Assembly: GCF_000024885.1 (NCBI RefSeq)
Contig: NC_013512.1
Coordinates: 558,001-622,000, forward strand
From: Sulfurospirillum deleyianum DSM 6946
GTDB taxonomy: Bacteria > Campylobacterota > Campylobacteria > Campylobacterales > Sulfurospirillaceae
Reading direction: 5' to 3'
DNA: 64,000 bases
In this document: positions 9,651 to 18,730 of the stretch, piece by piece
How the letters are laid out: each line of letters opens with the position of its first letter
Numbering within the stretch: position 1 is the stretch's first letter
The notes under the pieces: model-generated
Told to the model about the DNA's origin: nothing
What the model saw: only the letters and a program-made list of their open reading frames with translations
The model's database searches: none
Program-made: the position numbers and the translations under genes

Positions 9651-9983
9651 ATGAAAGAGATGTTAGAACGTATTTGCAATAAACATATCGTTTTTACATC
9701 TCTACACGTAATAGACCCCAAGGTGTTGAATAGCCGTAAAAAAATAGCTATTTTCAGCGGTGTTGATCAAAAATCTTTTTATCATCTCATGATACGTTCT
9801 GAGCAAACAAGTCGATTTATTCGAAAAAATGCAGACGAGATAGTGCATTTATATGGTCTCATCTCTTTACATGTAAACCATCAGTATAAATATAAACATT
9901 TGATGATACAAGCCCCTTTGTGTTCTAAAGCGGCGTCTCTTCTTCACGAAAAAGGTTGGAAAATTTACAATGATGTTGTGTGA
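9651..9983 (+). CDS. Conserved hypothetical protein before coaX
   Basis: 110 residues, soluble and basic, with no signal peptide or membrane segment. I recognise no domain. Alternating beta and alpha segments (KIAIFSGVD, FYHLMIRSEQTSRF, EIVHLYGLI) suggest a small alpha/beta fold. The start is uncertain: ATG at 9651 or ATG at 9660, and neither has a well-spaced Shine-Dalgarno. The 3' end overlaps coaX by about 11-14 bases, implying coupling. TTACATGTAA at 9867-9876 is read here as Leu-His-Val-Asn. Confidence 0.7.
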   Translation: MKEMLERICNKHIVFTSLHVIDPKVLNSRKKIAIFSGVDQKSFYHLMIRSEQTSRFIRKNADEIVHLYGLISLHVNHQYKYKHLMIQAPLCSKAASLLHEKGWKIYNDVV

Positions 9984-10593
9984 TATTGGTAATTCCAATG
10001 CAGATTTTTATCAAGATGGAAAGGTATGGACACTCTCACATAAAGAGTTTGAACACTTTACGCCTAAAGAGAAAGTGTATTATATTTGTGTGAATGATCC
10101 GATTCAAAAAAGATTAAAAACAAAAGAGTTGTTTATTGACCTAGAGCCTTACTTTGAGTTTGACACCATTTATCAAGGGATGGGAATTGATAGAATTGCG
10201 GCATGTTATACGATTAAAGATGGAATGATTGTGGATGCAGGAAGTGCCATTACGATTGATATTATGTCCGCAGGAATGCATTTAGGTGGATTTATTTTGC
10301 CAGGACTGAGTGCGTATGAAAAAGGATATGCCTCCATTTCTGAGCGTTTAAAGATGCCACTTAATCCTAGCATTGCGCTGGATGCTCTGCCTCAAAAAAC
10401 GAGTGATGCACTCTCTTATGGCGTCATTAAATCTATTATTACTCTTTTAGAGATTACATGTAAAGATAAACGAATCTTTTTTACAGGTGGAGACGGGAAG
10501 TTTTTTTCTAAATTTTTTAGTAATGCGATTTTTGATCGTACACTTATTTTTAGAGGAATGCTGAAAGTCATTCAAGAAGCACATTTAGATTAA
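9973..10593 (+). CDS. coaX: Type III pantothenate kinase
   Basis: About 206 residues, the short Campylobacterota form. It catalyses ATP-dependent phosphorylation of pantothenate, the first step to coenzyme A. The acetate-kinase-superfamily phosphate loop is DIGNSN near the N-terminus. The pantothenate/adenosine region appears as GMGIDRIAA and DAGSAITID, and GGFILPG follows. FFTGGDGKFF is the C-terminal nucleotide-binding element. Two adjacent ATGs (9970, 9973) are possible; the second gives the usual MLCDIGN start. Confidence 0.92.
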   Translation: MLCDIGNSNADFYQDGKVWTLSHKEFEHFTPKEKVYYICVNDPIQKRLKTKELFIDLEPYFEFDTIYQGMGIDRIAACYTIKDGMIVDAGSAITIDIMSAGMHLGGFILPGLSAYEKGYASISERLKMPLNPSIALDALPQKTSDALSYGVIKSIITLLEITCKDKRIFFTGGDGKFFSKFFSNAIFDRTLIFRGMLKVIQEAHLD

Positions 10594-10604
10594 AAGGAAA
10601 ACCT

Positions 10605-11216
10605 ATGTTAACTGTTGCATTACCTAAAGGTAGAATTGCAGAAGATACCCTTGCTATTTTTGAAAAAATTTTTGGAACAGAATTTCGTTTTGATGATCGT
10701 AAGCTCATTTTAGAGGCAGATGGATTTCGCTTTTTGTTGGTGCGCAATCAAGATGTCCCTGCGTATGTTTTACATCAATCCGCTGATATTGGTGTTGTAG
10801 GCTTGGATGTTTTAGAAGAGAAAGATGAAGATTTATTGCGATTATTAGATTTGGGTATTGGTAAGTGTAAGGTGTGTGTGGGGATTCAAGAAGGTAAAGA
10901 GATTGATTACAGTGCTCCTGAATTAAAAGTTGCAACGAAAATGACCCATATTACTCAAAAGTATTTTTCAAAAAAAGCGATGGCAGTAGAGATTATTAAA
11001 CTCTATGGCTCGATTGAGTTAGCTCCTCTTGTTGGGCTTTCAGATGTGATTGTGGATGTCGTTGAAACGGGAAGTACGATGAAACAAAATGGCTTAAAAG
11101 TAGTCGAAACGATTTTGGAATCATCGGCGTATTTAATTGCGAATAAAAATAGTTTTATTGAAAAAAAAGAAGAAATCACATCACTTTATTATAAGATTAA
11201 TGCGATTGTAAATTAA
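10605..11216 (+). CDS. hisG: ATP phosphoribosyltransferase, short form
   Basis: 203 residues, catalysing the first step of histidine synthesis (ATP + PRPP to phosphoribosyl-ATP). It begins MLTVALPKGRIAE, contains the periplasmic-binding-like fold and ends with the PRPP motif region VVDVVETGSTMKQNGL (about 145-160). The C-terminal regulatory ACT-like domain of the long form is absent, so activity should need a HisZ partner encoded elsewhere. AAAGGA lies 7 bases upstream of the ATG. It closes the plus-strand operon at a strong hairpin. Confidence 0.95.
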   Translation: MLTVALPKGRIAEDTLAIFEKIFGTEFRFDDRKLILEADGFRFLLVRNQDVPAYVLHQSADIGVVGLDVLEEKDEDLLRLLDLGIGKCKVCVGIQEGKEIDYSAPELKVATKMTHITQKYFSKKAMAVEIIKLYGSIELAPLVGLSDVIVDVVETGSTMKQNGLKVVETILESSAYLIANKNSFIEKKEEITSLYYKINAIVN

Positions 11217-11247
11217 AGGTTGCTGATCAAAAAAGATCAGCAACCTT
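11216..11247. terminator. Bidirectional hairpin between hisG and the response regulator gene
   Basis: A perfect 13-base inverted repeat (AAGGTTGCTGATC and its complement, arms 11216-11228 and 11235-11247) surrounds a 6-A loop. It begins at the hisG stop codon and also encodes the last five residues (VADLF) and stop of the convergent response regulator. T-rich tracts flank it on both strands. Confidence 0.75.
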
Positions 11248-11607
11248 AGCAATTTTACTGCTTAAATCATTCTCTCGAATAGGCTTTACCAAAAAATCAA
11301 ACGCTCCATGTTCAAATGCTTCATTTTTACGTGTTTCATCTGTGGTGAGAACAATAATAGGAATTTTTTTAAATTCTAGCATAGATTGAATGTTTGTCAA
11401 AAATTCGATGCCATCCATAACAGGCATTTTGATGTCTAGCAATACAAGGTCAATATCGCCTTGTGTCTTAAGAAGATTGATAGCATCGAGTCCGTTGGTG
11501 GCTTCCATAATCACATCAACGGTTTGATTTTTGCGCAACATGGAACTAATTAATTTCAGATTAATAAAATCGTCATCAACGGCTAAAATTTTTAACTTTT
11601 TTTGCAT
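11227..11607 (-). CDS. Single-domain response regulator
   Basis: A 126-residue stand-alone receiver. All phosphorylation residues are present: acidic pocket D11-D13, phospho-acceptor D58 in LLDIKMP, the switch Thr in VLTTDE and the Lys in LVKPIR. There is no output domain, so it must act by protein contact, in CheY fashion. It is the last gene of a signalling cluster, 12 bases after the hybrid kinase, and probably takes phosphate from that kinase. Confidence 0.92.
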   Translation of the reverse strand: MQKKLKILAVDDDFINLKLISSMLRKNQTVDVIMEATNGLDAINLLKTQGDIDLVLLDIKMPVMDGIEFLTNIQSMLEFKKIPIIVLTTDETRKNEAFEHGAFDFLVKPIRENDLSSKIAKVADLF

Positions 11608-11619
11608 TAGAGTACCTTT

Positions 11620-14600
11620 TTAAATAAACTTGTGAATGAGTGTTTCTAAATCTTTTTTGCTAATTTGATTTGGTAAGATAGCGTCAAATGCAACCGTGCT
11701 TTCTAGATTTTTATCTTTTGGATCAACAAACATAACGGTATGTATTTTACCTAAATTTTGTTCATTTGTGATGGATTGAACAATCGATGCGAAGCTCTCT
11801 AAATCTTCTAAAAGCATCTCTTTATCAAACAGAACTAATTTATAATGGTTGGATTGAAGCTTGTTTTTAAGATCATTATACGATGTCGAAGCGTCAACAT
11901 TTTCACACATTTTACTGAGTACGCTGGTGAAAATTTTTGTTTCAATCGGGCTTTTTTTCAAAACCAAAATATCTTTTACGACAACGGAAGATAACGCTGG
12001 GATGATTGGTTCATTTGACTCATTTTCATTTACTGTAAGAGCCTCAAAAGAGGGAGAGTGCTCTATAGTCTCTTCTACTTTTGTCTCGGGATTTGATATC
12101 GGTGCTATCTCTGGTTGTACCTCATTGGTGGTTGCTTCATTGTCTATTTTATTGTGCATAAAAACATTGAGGATGTTAATGATATTATCTTTTTTAATAG
12201 GTTTTGTGATGTACTCATCCAATCCCTCTTTCATAAAACGCTCACGATCACCTTTAAGTGCGTTAGCGGTAATAGCAACGATAGGTATGTGCGTTTGATG
12301 ATTTTTTTCTTCATACTCTAAAATTTTATGGGTCGCTTCAATACCATCCATAACAGGCATTGCAATATCCATAAAAATCATATCAAACGTATCTGTTTTT
12401 CTGCGCTCTAATGCTTGAAGACCATTGGGTACGATAGTGATATTTAAGCCTAAATCTTCTAAGGTACGACGGATGAGCTTTTGGTTGATTTCATTATCTT
12501 CTGCCACTAATACATTGGCTTTAAATTTTTTACCAATCGCTCCTTTTGGAAGAGGTTGTACTTCAACTCTATTCTCTTTAGCTGGTAAAAACTCGCGTTT
12601 TGCTTCGAGTGCTTTGACGAGTTTTGTAATATTAATTGGCTCATAAATCGGGGTGATATAGCGTGTGTTGTATTCACCAAATTTTGATTGTTGTGAAGAT
12701 TTAAAAATGAGTAGAATAGGAAGTTTGATTTTTTTGTACTCTTCGAGTTCTTCTTTGGTTAAATTATTATAATCCGCCACAATGATATTGCTTCCAGATT
12801 TAAAAATAAGATTTTTAAGTGCTGGAAAGTCACTGTAGTAGCGAACTTGAGAACCAAAATATTTGAAATAATCGTACATAAATTCGGTATGCGCTTTAGT
12901 ACTATTCAGTGGAGAGTAGAGCGCACAATTAAAGTCACTGAAGTGATTCTTGTAATCGGTTCCACTCGCGCTGGATTCTGGAAGATCTAAAATAAAGAAG
13001 AAACGGCTACCTTGTCCTTCTTCACTTTCAACGTCAAGTTTTCCTCCCATGAGGGCGATATATTTTGAAGAGATAGTAAGACCAAGTCCTGTTCCTCCAA
13101 ATTTTCGAGTAATGGTAGAATCTGCTTGATTAAATGCGTCAAAAATACCTTCAATTTTCTCTTTGTTAATACCGATTCCAGAGTCACGGACACTAAAGAG
13201 CACTTTTGCTTTATCCAGAGGGGCATTTTCTAAACGTTTAATTTCAACCGTAATTTGACCATTGTTGGGTGTAAATTTAACAGCGTTACTCATAAGGTTA
13301 ATGAGAACCTCTTTGATTTTAACCGAGTCCCCTTTAAGGTAATTGTGAAGACTTGGATCCATATAAAGAGAGAGTTGAATATTTTTTTCTGCCGCTTTAG
13401 GTCCATAGACTTCAACAGCATTTTCAAATTCATCAATAGGAGAAAAAAGACTTTCATCGATTTCAATTTTATTACTTTCCACTTTTGAAAGGTCAAGGAT
13501 ATTATTAATAATCGCTAAAAGATTTTCTGAACTTTTCTCAATAACATCTACAAATTCACGTTTTTCTTCATCTAAGTCAGAATTTTTGAGTAATTCTGTA
13601 AAACCGATAATGCCATTAAGTGGCGTTCTGATTTCGTGTGACATGTTAGCAAGAAAGATACTTTTTGCTGCACTTGCTTCTTCTGCATTTTTCTTCTCTT
13701 TGGCAATATTTTCAATCGCTTTATCAATGATGCCATAAGCGACGTTCATACCTTCTGCCGTATTAAAGTCAACTTTTTCTTTTGTCTCAGCCAATTCTTC
13801 AACACGTGTGAAAATATTTTCAAGTCCTTTAACATTCTTTCTAAATTGTGCTGAAAGCCCTAATCCTAAGAACATTAAAACAATAGAAATAACCCAAATA
13901 AGACCTGTGAGAACAAGTTGAATTTGATTTTGGTTGTTGTAGTTCATCTCTTCGTTATTTAAAGAGAGTTTGATAATTTGTGCAGATTTGTCTAAAAGAT
14001 CAATTTTTTTGGTGAGAAGATTGAACCATAATGTTGGATCAATCAAATATTCACCACTTTGTGCTGCGGTCATCAGTTCAGCTTTAACCCGAGTGATGTC
14101 TTCTTCTAGCTTTAAGTTTTCAGGAAGTTTATAAAGGTTTTCGATACTTGTTTTTGTTGCGATGTCGTTAATAGTTGTATGATCGAATGTATTTGAAACA
14201 CTTAAAATACTAATCCATATTTTAAGATCTTCTGGACTAAAAGGAACATATTGACTTAGAATTTTAGAAACAAATCCCCTCTCTTGTCCTAAGTACTCTA
14301 TATTTTTGTACAAAGCAATAAGAGAATAGCTTAAGTTTGAAATAGTGGAGTTGGTATTAATCGTTCCAATCGACTCTACTTCTTTAAGTAAATGGGTATT
14401 AAGTTGGCTATAGTAACCAAAAAAGACGTCATTAAAATTGATGGAAAAATTATCAATTTTTTGACGAATTTCAACAATTTTTGTGAGAAGCGCAACCGAA
14501 TTTTTAACAGAAGATGACATCTCACGTGTTTGAAAATAATCATGAAATTCTTTAATCGCTTTATTGACATTAATGCGTTGTTCTTGGAGTGCCTCCTTAG

Positions 14601-14826
14601 CAATACCGCCTTCGCTTGAAAGGTATGAAGCACTTAACCCTCTCTCTTTTGCAAGTTCAATAGAGAGTGCACTGAGAACTTTAGTGCTTTCAAATTTGCT
14701 TTTGTGTTGTAAAGTCGCATCAAATTGCGTGTAAGTCACAAAGAAAAAATAACTTGAAAAAATAAAAAGAATAATCAACGGATATTGACTAATCATCCTC
14801 AACGTGTTTTGCATGGTTAATTTCAT
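11620..14826 (-). CDS. Hybrid sensor histidine kinase with NIT-like sensor and receiver domains
   Basis: 1068 residues. Order: TM1 (about 13-31); a periplasmic all-helical region (35-300) resembling the nitrate/nitrite-sensing NIT domain, with the hallmark ELAKERGLSASYLS near 58; TM2 (303-325); HisKA with phospho-acceptor H397 (NMSHEIRTPLNG); HATPase_c with N-box near 510, DSGIG near 550 and GGTGLGL near 580. A receiver-like segment lacking the acceptor pattern follows (630-745). Next is a complete receiver (770-890, D820 in FMDIAMP), and a second degenerate receiver closes the protein (945-1068). AAAGGA lies 8 bases before the ATG. The ligand is inferred from the fold and no nitrate-metabolism gene is nearby. 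Confidence 0.9.
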   Translation of the reverse strand: MKLTMQNTLRMISQYPLIILFIFSSYFFFVTYTQFDATLQHKSKFESTKVLSALSIELAKERGLSASYLSSEGGIAKEALQEQRINVNKAIKEFHDYFQTREMSSSVKNSVALLTKIVEIRQKIDNFSINFNDVFFGYYSQLNTHLLKEVESIGTINTNSTISNLSYSLIALYKNIEYLGQERGFVSKILSQYVPFSPEDLKIWISILSVSNTFDHTTINDIATKTSIENLYKLPENLKLEEDITRVKAELMTAAQSGEYLIDPTLWFNLLTKKIDLLDKSAQIIKLSLNNEEMNYNNQNQIQLVLTGLIWVISIVLMFLGLGLSAQFRKNVKGLENIFTRVEELAETKEKVDFNTAEGMNVAYGIIDKAIENIAKEKKNAEEASAAKSIFLANMSHEIRTPLNGIIGFTELLKNSDLDEEKREFVDVIEKSSENLLAIINNILDLSKVESNKIEIDESLFSPIDEFENAVEVYGPKAAEKNIQLSLYMDPSLHNYLKGDSVKIKEVLINLMSNAVKFTPNNGQITVEIKRLENAPLDKAKVLFSVRDSGIGINKEKIEGIFDAFNQADSTITRKFGGTGLGLTISSKYIALMGGKLDVESEEGQGSRFFFILDLPESSASGTDYKNHFSDFNCALYSPLNSTKAHTEFMYDYFKYFGSQVRYYSDFPALKNLIFKSGSNIIVADYNNLTKEELEEYKKIKLPILLIFKSSQQSKFGEYNTRYITPIYEPINITKLVKALEAKREFLPAKENRVEVQPLPKGAIGKKFKANVLVAEDNEINQKLIRRTLEDLGLNITIVPNGLQALERRKTDTFDMIFMDIAMPVMDGIEATHKILEYEEKNHQTHIPIVAITANALKGDRERFMKEGLDEYITKPIKKDNIINILNVFMHNKIDNEATTNEVQPEIAPISNPETKVEETIEHSPSFEALTVNENESNEPIIPALSSVVVKDILVLKKSPIETKIFTSVLSKMCENVDASTSYNDLKNKLQSNHYKLVLFDKEMLLEDLESFASIVQSITNEQNLGKIHTVMFVDPKDKNLESTVAFDAILPNQISKKDLETLIHKFI

Positions 14827-14848
14827 GGTAAGCGTCCTTTACTAACGG

Positions 14849-15244
14849 TTAATTTAATGTTATTTTGTAAGTGGAGGCAATCTCTTGACATAAGGGACTG
14901 TTTTTTGAACCTTCTTTTAAAAGCAAAATGGCTTCATCTTGTTTGGTGTGATTTTTAAGATAAGCTTCTGCAAGATAGCATTTTGCTTTAACATTTCCTT
15001 TCATAACGGCTTGTTCTAAATAGGGAATGGCAAGGGCAGCATTGGCTTCTAATCCTTCTCCATAAAGGTACATTTTTCCTAGGTAAAAGTAACTTTGCAT
15101 ACTACTTTCTTGTTTAATAGAGCGTTCAAATAGCTCCTTGGCATCGCTATAATGACCACTTTTGTATGCCAATACCGCTTCTCTAAAAAGGTCTGCATGA
15201 GCAAACGAGAGAAGAAAAAGGGTCGAAAACAAAACTTTTTTCAT
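14849..15244 (-). CDS. Secreted Sel1/TPR-repeat protein
   Basis: 131 residues with a signal peptide (about 1-17, KVLFSTLFLLSFAHA, cleavage after AHA). At least two Sel1-like repeats follow (AVLAYKSGHYSDAKELFERS; YFYLGKMYLYGEGLEANAAL), each a helix pair. It is probably periplasmic and a protein-protein contact module. The start overlaps the stop of the upstream PAS/Hpt-like gene by 4 bases (ATGA). Position in the signalling cluster suggests it may contact the kinase's periplasmic sensor, which is speculation. Confidence 0.8.
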   Translation of the reverse strand: MKKVLFSTLFLLSFAHADLFREAVLAYKSGHYSDAKELFERSIKQESSMQSYFYLGKMYLYGEGLEANAALAIPYLEQAVMKGNVKAKCYLAEAYLKNHTKQDEAILLLKEGSKNSPLCQEIASTYKITLN

Positions 15245-16416
15245 AAAATACTTTCCTTAAATGTTTCAATGCTGTGTTGAAGTTTTTCTAAGATATGTAA
15301 GATTTCATCTTTGGTATCAAAATCTAAGCTGGTTTCAAGATGCTCAAAATGATGATATAGCGAAAGGATATGTAAGTGTAAAGCAACACTTTTTAATTTA
15401 TTAAGCTCTTCTTTTGCTTGAAAACGATCATTGATCGTAATCGCTTGTGTAATGAGTGGCATAGATGTGCTAAGGGTTTCAAGATATTCTTCCATAATCT
15501 GTGCGAGAGTACTAATATCAAGCCCCAGAGATTCTGCGCATTCTGACAAATCAAATGTTTCATCATACTCCTCTTGCTGGGGTAGCGTTTTTTCATCTGC
15601 AAAAAGGGTGGTGTCTTTGAGTAAATCTTCGTAGTTATCTTCTGGGTACGCTTCATCAACAGGAGATGAGACTGTTTCAAATGTTAAATCGTGAGGCTGA
15701 ATCTGATCAATAGAACAATATTCAACAGGCGTAACGCTCTCTTCTTCCAAGGGTTTGTCTGCTTTTTTTGTCTCTAAAATTGCTTCGTCGAATTTTAATT
15801 TGAAGGAAGAGGGCTCCTCTTCATCTTCTATAACGCTCTTGAGTGGAAGCCCCAATGAGCTCTCCTCATCGCGTGCATCACTCTCTTGTGCTATAGGTGC
15901 TTCAAAAAGAGAGGTGGCGTCTTGAGGGGTGAATGAGAAATCTTCTTCTATCGTCTCCTTGGATGAAGTAAAAGAGGGACGCTCAAAAGAAGAGGAGAAC
16001 GATTCACTCAGGGTTGTTTCTTCTTTGGGGGGAACGGGAATTGCAAGAACAGGCTCAAAAGCAATAGTGTGTTCAAAATCATGTTGCATAAGAGGGTGCG
16101 TCACTTCTATTCCATAAAAAAGGGTGTTGCCATTGATCTCGTGTTGTAGATAGATCTCATGGATACTTAGTGTTGTTTCAATCTCTTTGCCATTTTTAAG
16201 TTTGATCAATGCTTTTTTATGGGGAGTGCCACTGTGCAGGGCATAATCAATCCATGAAAAATTTTTAAATTTAAAAATAAAACCGGGTTTATTCATAAAA
16301 AGATCGGCAAAATCGTTGTGATAATTGCGGAATTCTTCCATATCTTCGTACCCTAAAAGGGACAACTCTTCATTCCCGATCCCTAAAAATAAACCATTTT
16401 TGTCATAAAGTACCAA
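15241..16416 (-). CDS. PAS-like protein with acidic linker and degenerate Hpt domain
   Basis: 391 residues. The N-terminal ~110 residues look PAS-like (starts YDKNGLFLGIGNEELSLLGY). The middle (about 120-290) is a long low-complexity Glu/Ser/Asp-rich linker, likely disordered. The C-terminal ~95 residues form an Hpt-like helical bundle. The signature helix reads NKLKSVALHLHILSLYHHFEHLE, where Hpt domains normally have AHxLKG: the phosphorylated His is replaced by Asn. It may therefore bind receivers without relaying phosphate. It is the first gene of the four-gene signalling cluster, with ATGA coupling to the next. Confidence 0.65.
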   Translation of the reverse strand: MVLYDKNGLFLGIGNEELSLLGYEDMEEFRNYHNDFADLFMNKPGFIFKFKNFSWIDYALHSGTPHKKALIKLKNGKEIETTLSIHEIYLQHEINGNTLFYGIEVTHPLMQHDFEHTIAFEPVLAIPVPPKEETTLSESFSSSFERPSFTSSKETIEEDFSFTPQDATSLFEAPIAQESDARDEESSLGLPLKSVIEDEEEPSSFKLKFDEAILETKKADKPLEEESVTPVEYCSIDQIQPHDLTFETVSSPVDEAYPEDNYEDLLKDTTLFADEKTLPQQEEYDETFDLSECAESLGLDISTLAQIMEEYLETLSTSMPLITQAITINDRFQAKEELNKLKSVALHLHILSLYHHFEHLETSLDFDTKDEILHILEKLQHSIETFKESIL

Positions 16417-16481
16417 ACGAAGATCCTTTATTAAGTGAACATTAATTTTCTCATTCTAGCCCACCTATGCTTAAGATTAAC

Positions 16482-18281
16482 CTACTTATTTAAGCTTTGA
16501 AAGAGTTTTTCTCCCATCTTTTTACCGATGGTGACCTCAAGTTCTTCTTGTGTGGCAGCATAGATAGCTTCGAAGGTTCCAAAATAACTTACTAACTTTT
16601 TAAGGGTTGCTTGACCCATTCCTTCAATGCTAAGCAATTCCATACTTAAATCTTTGGAGCGTTTTTTCTTTTGGTGAAAACTGATAGCAAAACGGTGTGC
16701 TTCATCACGCAATTTTTGTAAAAATTGTAGTCGTTTATCTGCGGGTGCTAGTTTTAAAGCGGAAGATTTCCCATAAACAAGATCATGCGCACTTCCTTTT
16801 GCACGGTGCGCTTTTGCGTCAATTTTTTCTTTGGCAATGGCAAGAACATCAAGCGAGATACGTGCTTCTTTTAAGAGCCCTAATGCTAATTGTCGTAGGG
16901 TTTTGCCTCCATCTAAAAGCCATAAATCAGGGGGAGATTCTTTTTTAAAATCTGCAATACGGCGTTCTAGCATTTCACGCATTTGGGCATATTCATCTTT
17001 ATGATGCAAAAGATAGTGACGGTAGGAAGCTTTGAGAAATCCTTCATCCCAGACGACCATAGCGCCCACAGGAGAAGTGCCGCCAAGATGCGAATTATCA
17101 AAGATTTCAATACGCTTTGGCAGAGCAGTTAAATCAAAAAGGGCATGGAGTTGCTCGGTGATAGACGTATGCTGTTTTGTGATATGTTGCAAGAGAAGAA
17201 GGTGGGCATTCTCTTTTGCAAGGGAAATGAGGTGTCGCTTTTCTCCCTTTTGGGGTGTTGAAATAGTGATTTTTTGGTTAAATTTTTCACTTAAAAACAC
17301 TGCTAGGGCATCTGCTTCTTCAAAGGATTCTGCGACGAGAATATGGTGTGCGAACGTTTGATGCATGGGTTGATAAAATTCAAACAATGCTCGCTGGTAG
17401 AGTTCTTCTTTATCAAATCCATGCACGTGATGCAAGAAGGAGTGTGAGGTGGAGACGATTTTCCCCGCACGAATAAACAGACGCATAATCACCGCTGTTT
17501 TTTCCACTATTTCAATCGCAAAAACGTCATAATTCTCCAAAGTTGAGAGTTCCACATGCGTTACATGTAAAGATTCTTTGATAGAGCGCATCAGGTCTCG
17601 AAGTTTTGCGGCTTCCTCAAAATTGAGCTTTAAAGAAGCCTCTTCCATCTTTACATGTAAAAGATGTAAGAGCTTTTTTTGCTCACTTAAAGATTCAAGG
17701 GCTTGTTGTACAATTTTTGCATAAGAAGCTGTCTCTATTTTTGCTTCACAAGGGGCTAAACAACGTCCAATTTGGTAAAATAAACACGCTTTTTTCTCTT
17801 TTAAACACCCTTTTTTTTGCACCAGCGGAAACGCTAAATAGAGTGCTTCAAGAAGAGCTTTGGCAGAGCCTGAAAGAGGACCAAAATATTTCATATTTTT
17901 ATCATTCGTAATTTTACGGGTGATTTCAAAACGAGGGAAAGGGTCTGCTAAATTGATGGCGATATAAGGATATGTTTTGTCATCTCTGAGCAAAATATTG
18001 TATTTGGGTTTGAGTTGTTTAATCAGAGAGTTTTCCAAAATCAGTGCATCGTGTTCACTTTGCACCACAATATACTCAACATTTTCAACTTCATGAATCA
18101 TTTTTGTAATACGAGCAGAAAGAGTAGGCGATGCAGAGAGCTGTTCTGAAAAACGAAAATAACTTTTGACACGGTTATGGAGATTTTTGGCTTTGCCTAC
18201 GTAAAGGAGTGCTCCTGAAGCATTGAAGTACTGATAAATCCCCGCACTTTTAGGGGCGTTTTTTATTTTCTGCGCTAACAT
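16482..18281 (-). CDS. uvrC: Excinuclease ABC subunit C
   Basis: 599 residues, the nuclease that makes both incisions in nucleotide excision repair. Order: GIY-YIG domain (AGIYQYFN, LLYVGKAKNL, 1-95), Cys-rich segment (CLFYQIGRCLAPC near 170), UVR motif for UvrB contact (NFEEAAKLRDLM, about 218), RNase-H-like C-nuclease (EIFDNSHLGG, about 395; LLDGGK, about 455) and C-terminal helix-hairpin-helix (LLSIEGMGQATLKKL). Length is normal. It begins 5 bases after the DUF721-like gene. Two palindrome copies fall in it (17561, 17651). Confidence 0.97.
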   Translation of the reverse strand: MLAQKIKNAPKSAGIYQYFNASGALLYVGKAKNLHNRVKSYFRFSEQLSASPTLSARITKMIHEVENVEYIVVQSEHDALILENSLIKQLKPKYNILLRDDKTYPYIAINLADPFPRFEITRKITNDKNMKYFGPLSGSAKALLEALYLAFPLVQKKGCLKEKKACLFYQIGRCLAPCEAKIETASYAKIVQQALESLSEQKKLLHLLHVKMEEASLKLNFEEAAKLRDLMRSIKESLHVTHVELSTLENYDVFAIEIVEKTAVIMRLFIRAGKIVSTSHSFLHHVHGFDKEELYQRALFEFYQPMHQTFAHHILVAESFEEADALAVFLSEKFNQKITISTPQKGEKRHLISLAKENAHLLLLQHITKQHTSITEQLHALFDLTALPKRIEIFDNSHLGGTSPVGAMVVWDEGFLKASYRHYLLHHKDEYAQMREMLERRIADFKKESPPDLWLLDGGKTLRQLALGLLKEARISLDVLAIAKEKIDAKAHRAKGSAHDLVYGKSSALKLAPADKRLQFLQKLRDEAHRFAISFHQKKKRSKDLSMELLSIEGMGQATLKKLVSYFGTFEAIYAATQEELEVTIGKKMGEKLFQSLNK

Positions 18282-18286
18282 GATAC

Positions 18287-18730
18287 TTACTTGGAAATAG
18301 TCTCTTGAATGGCTTTAAAAAGCGCTTGAAGTTTTGGGTCTTCACACTCTATTTTAAACCCTCCTGTGGCTTGTTCTGGATAAGAAATATGCGAAGAATA
18401 AGCATTTTGGAGAGTATTTGTTTCGTGGGGTTGATTGCTCACGAAGGCTTGAATCTCTTTTACATGTAACGCCTCACATTCAGGAAAACGGATGCAAATT
18501 TCTTTTAATAGACTCTTTATTAAATTACGTTTATAATTGAACTCCATTTTGGCACAGGGATGATTGAGTACAAAAAAAAGGGTTTCGTTTTTAGTGTACA
18601 CAAAACGTATCATACTTGTGAAGCTTTTGGGTAGCACACTGAGCAATCTGTCATAACAGCGCATCTGCTCATATTTCTTCATAGAAGGTTGTTGTACGAG
18701 ATGAGAAATTATACTTTTAGAATCTTTCAT
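18287..18730 (-). CDS. DUF721 (DciA-like) protein
   Basis: 147 residues. The middle part (TLFFVLNHPCAKMEFNYKRNLIKSLLKE) resembles DUF721/DciA, where a KH-like fold is followed by a DNA- or DnaB-binding tail; DciA is a helicase loader in many bacteria. Similarity is modest and restricted to the fold core, so the function is inferred. An extended -10 (TGCTATAAT) ends only 6 bases before the ATG, so the mRNA may be leaderless. The gene overlaps the divergent LptM-like gene by 30 bases. Confidence 0.6.
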   Translation of the reverse strand: MKDSKSIISHLVQQPSMKKYEQMRCYDRLLSVLPKSFTSMIRFVYTKNETLFFVLNHPCAKMEFNYKRNLIKSLLKEICIRFPECEALHVKEIQAFVSNQPHETNTLQNAYSSHISYPEQATGGFKIECEDPKLQALFKAIQETISK

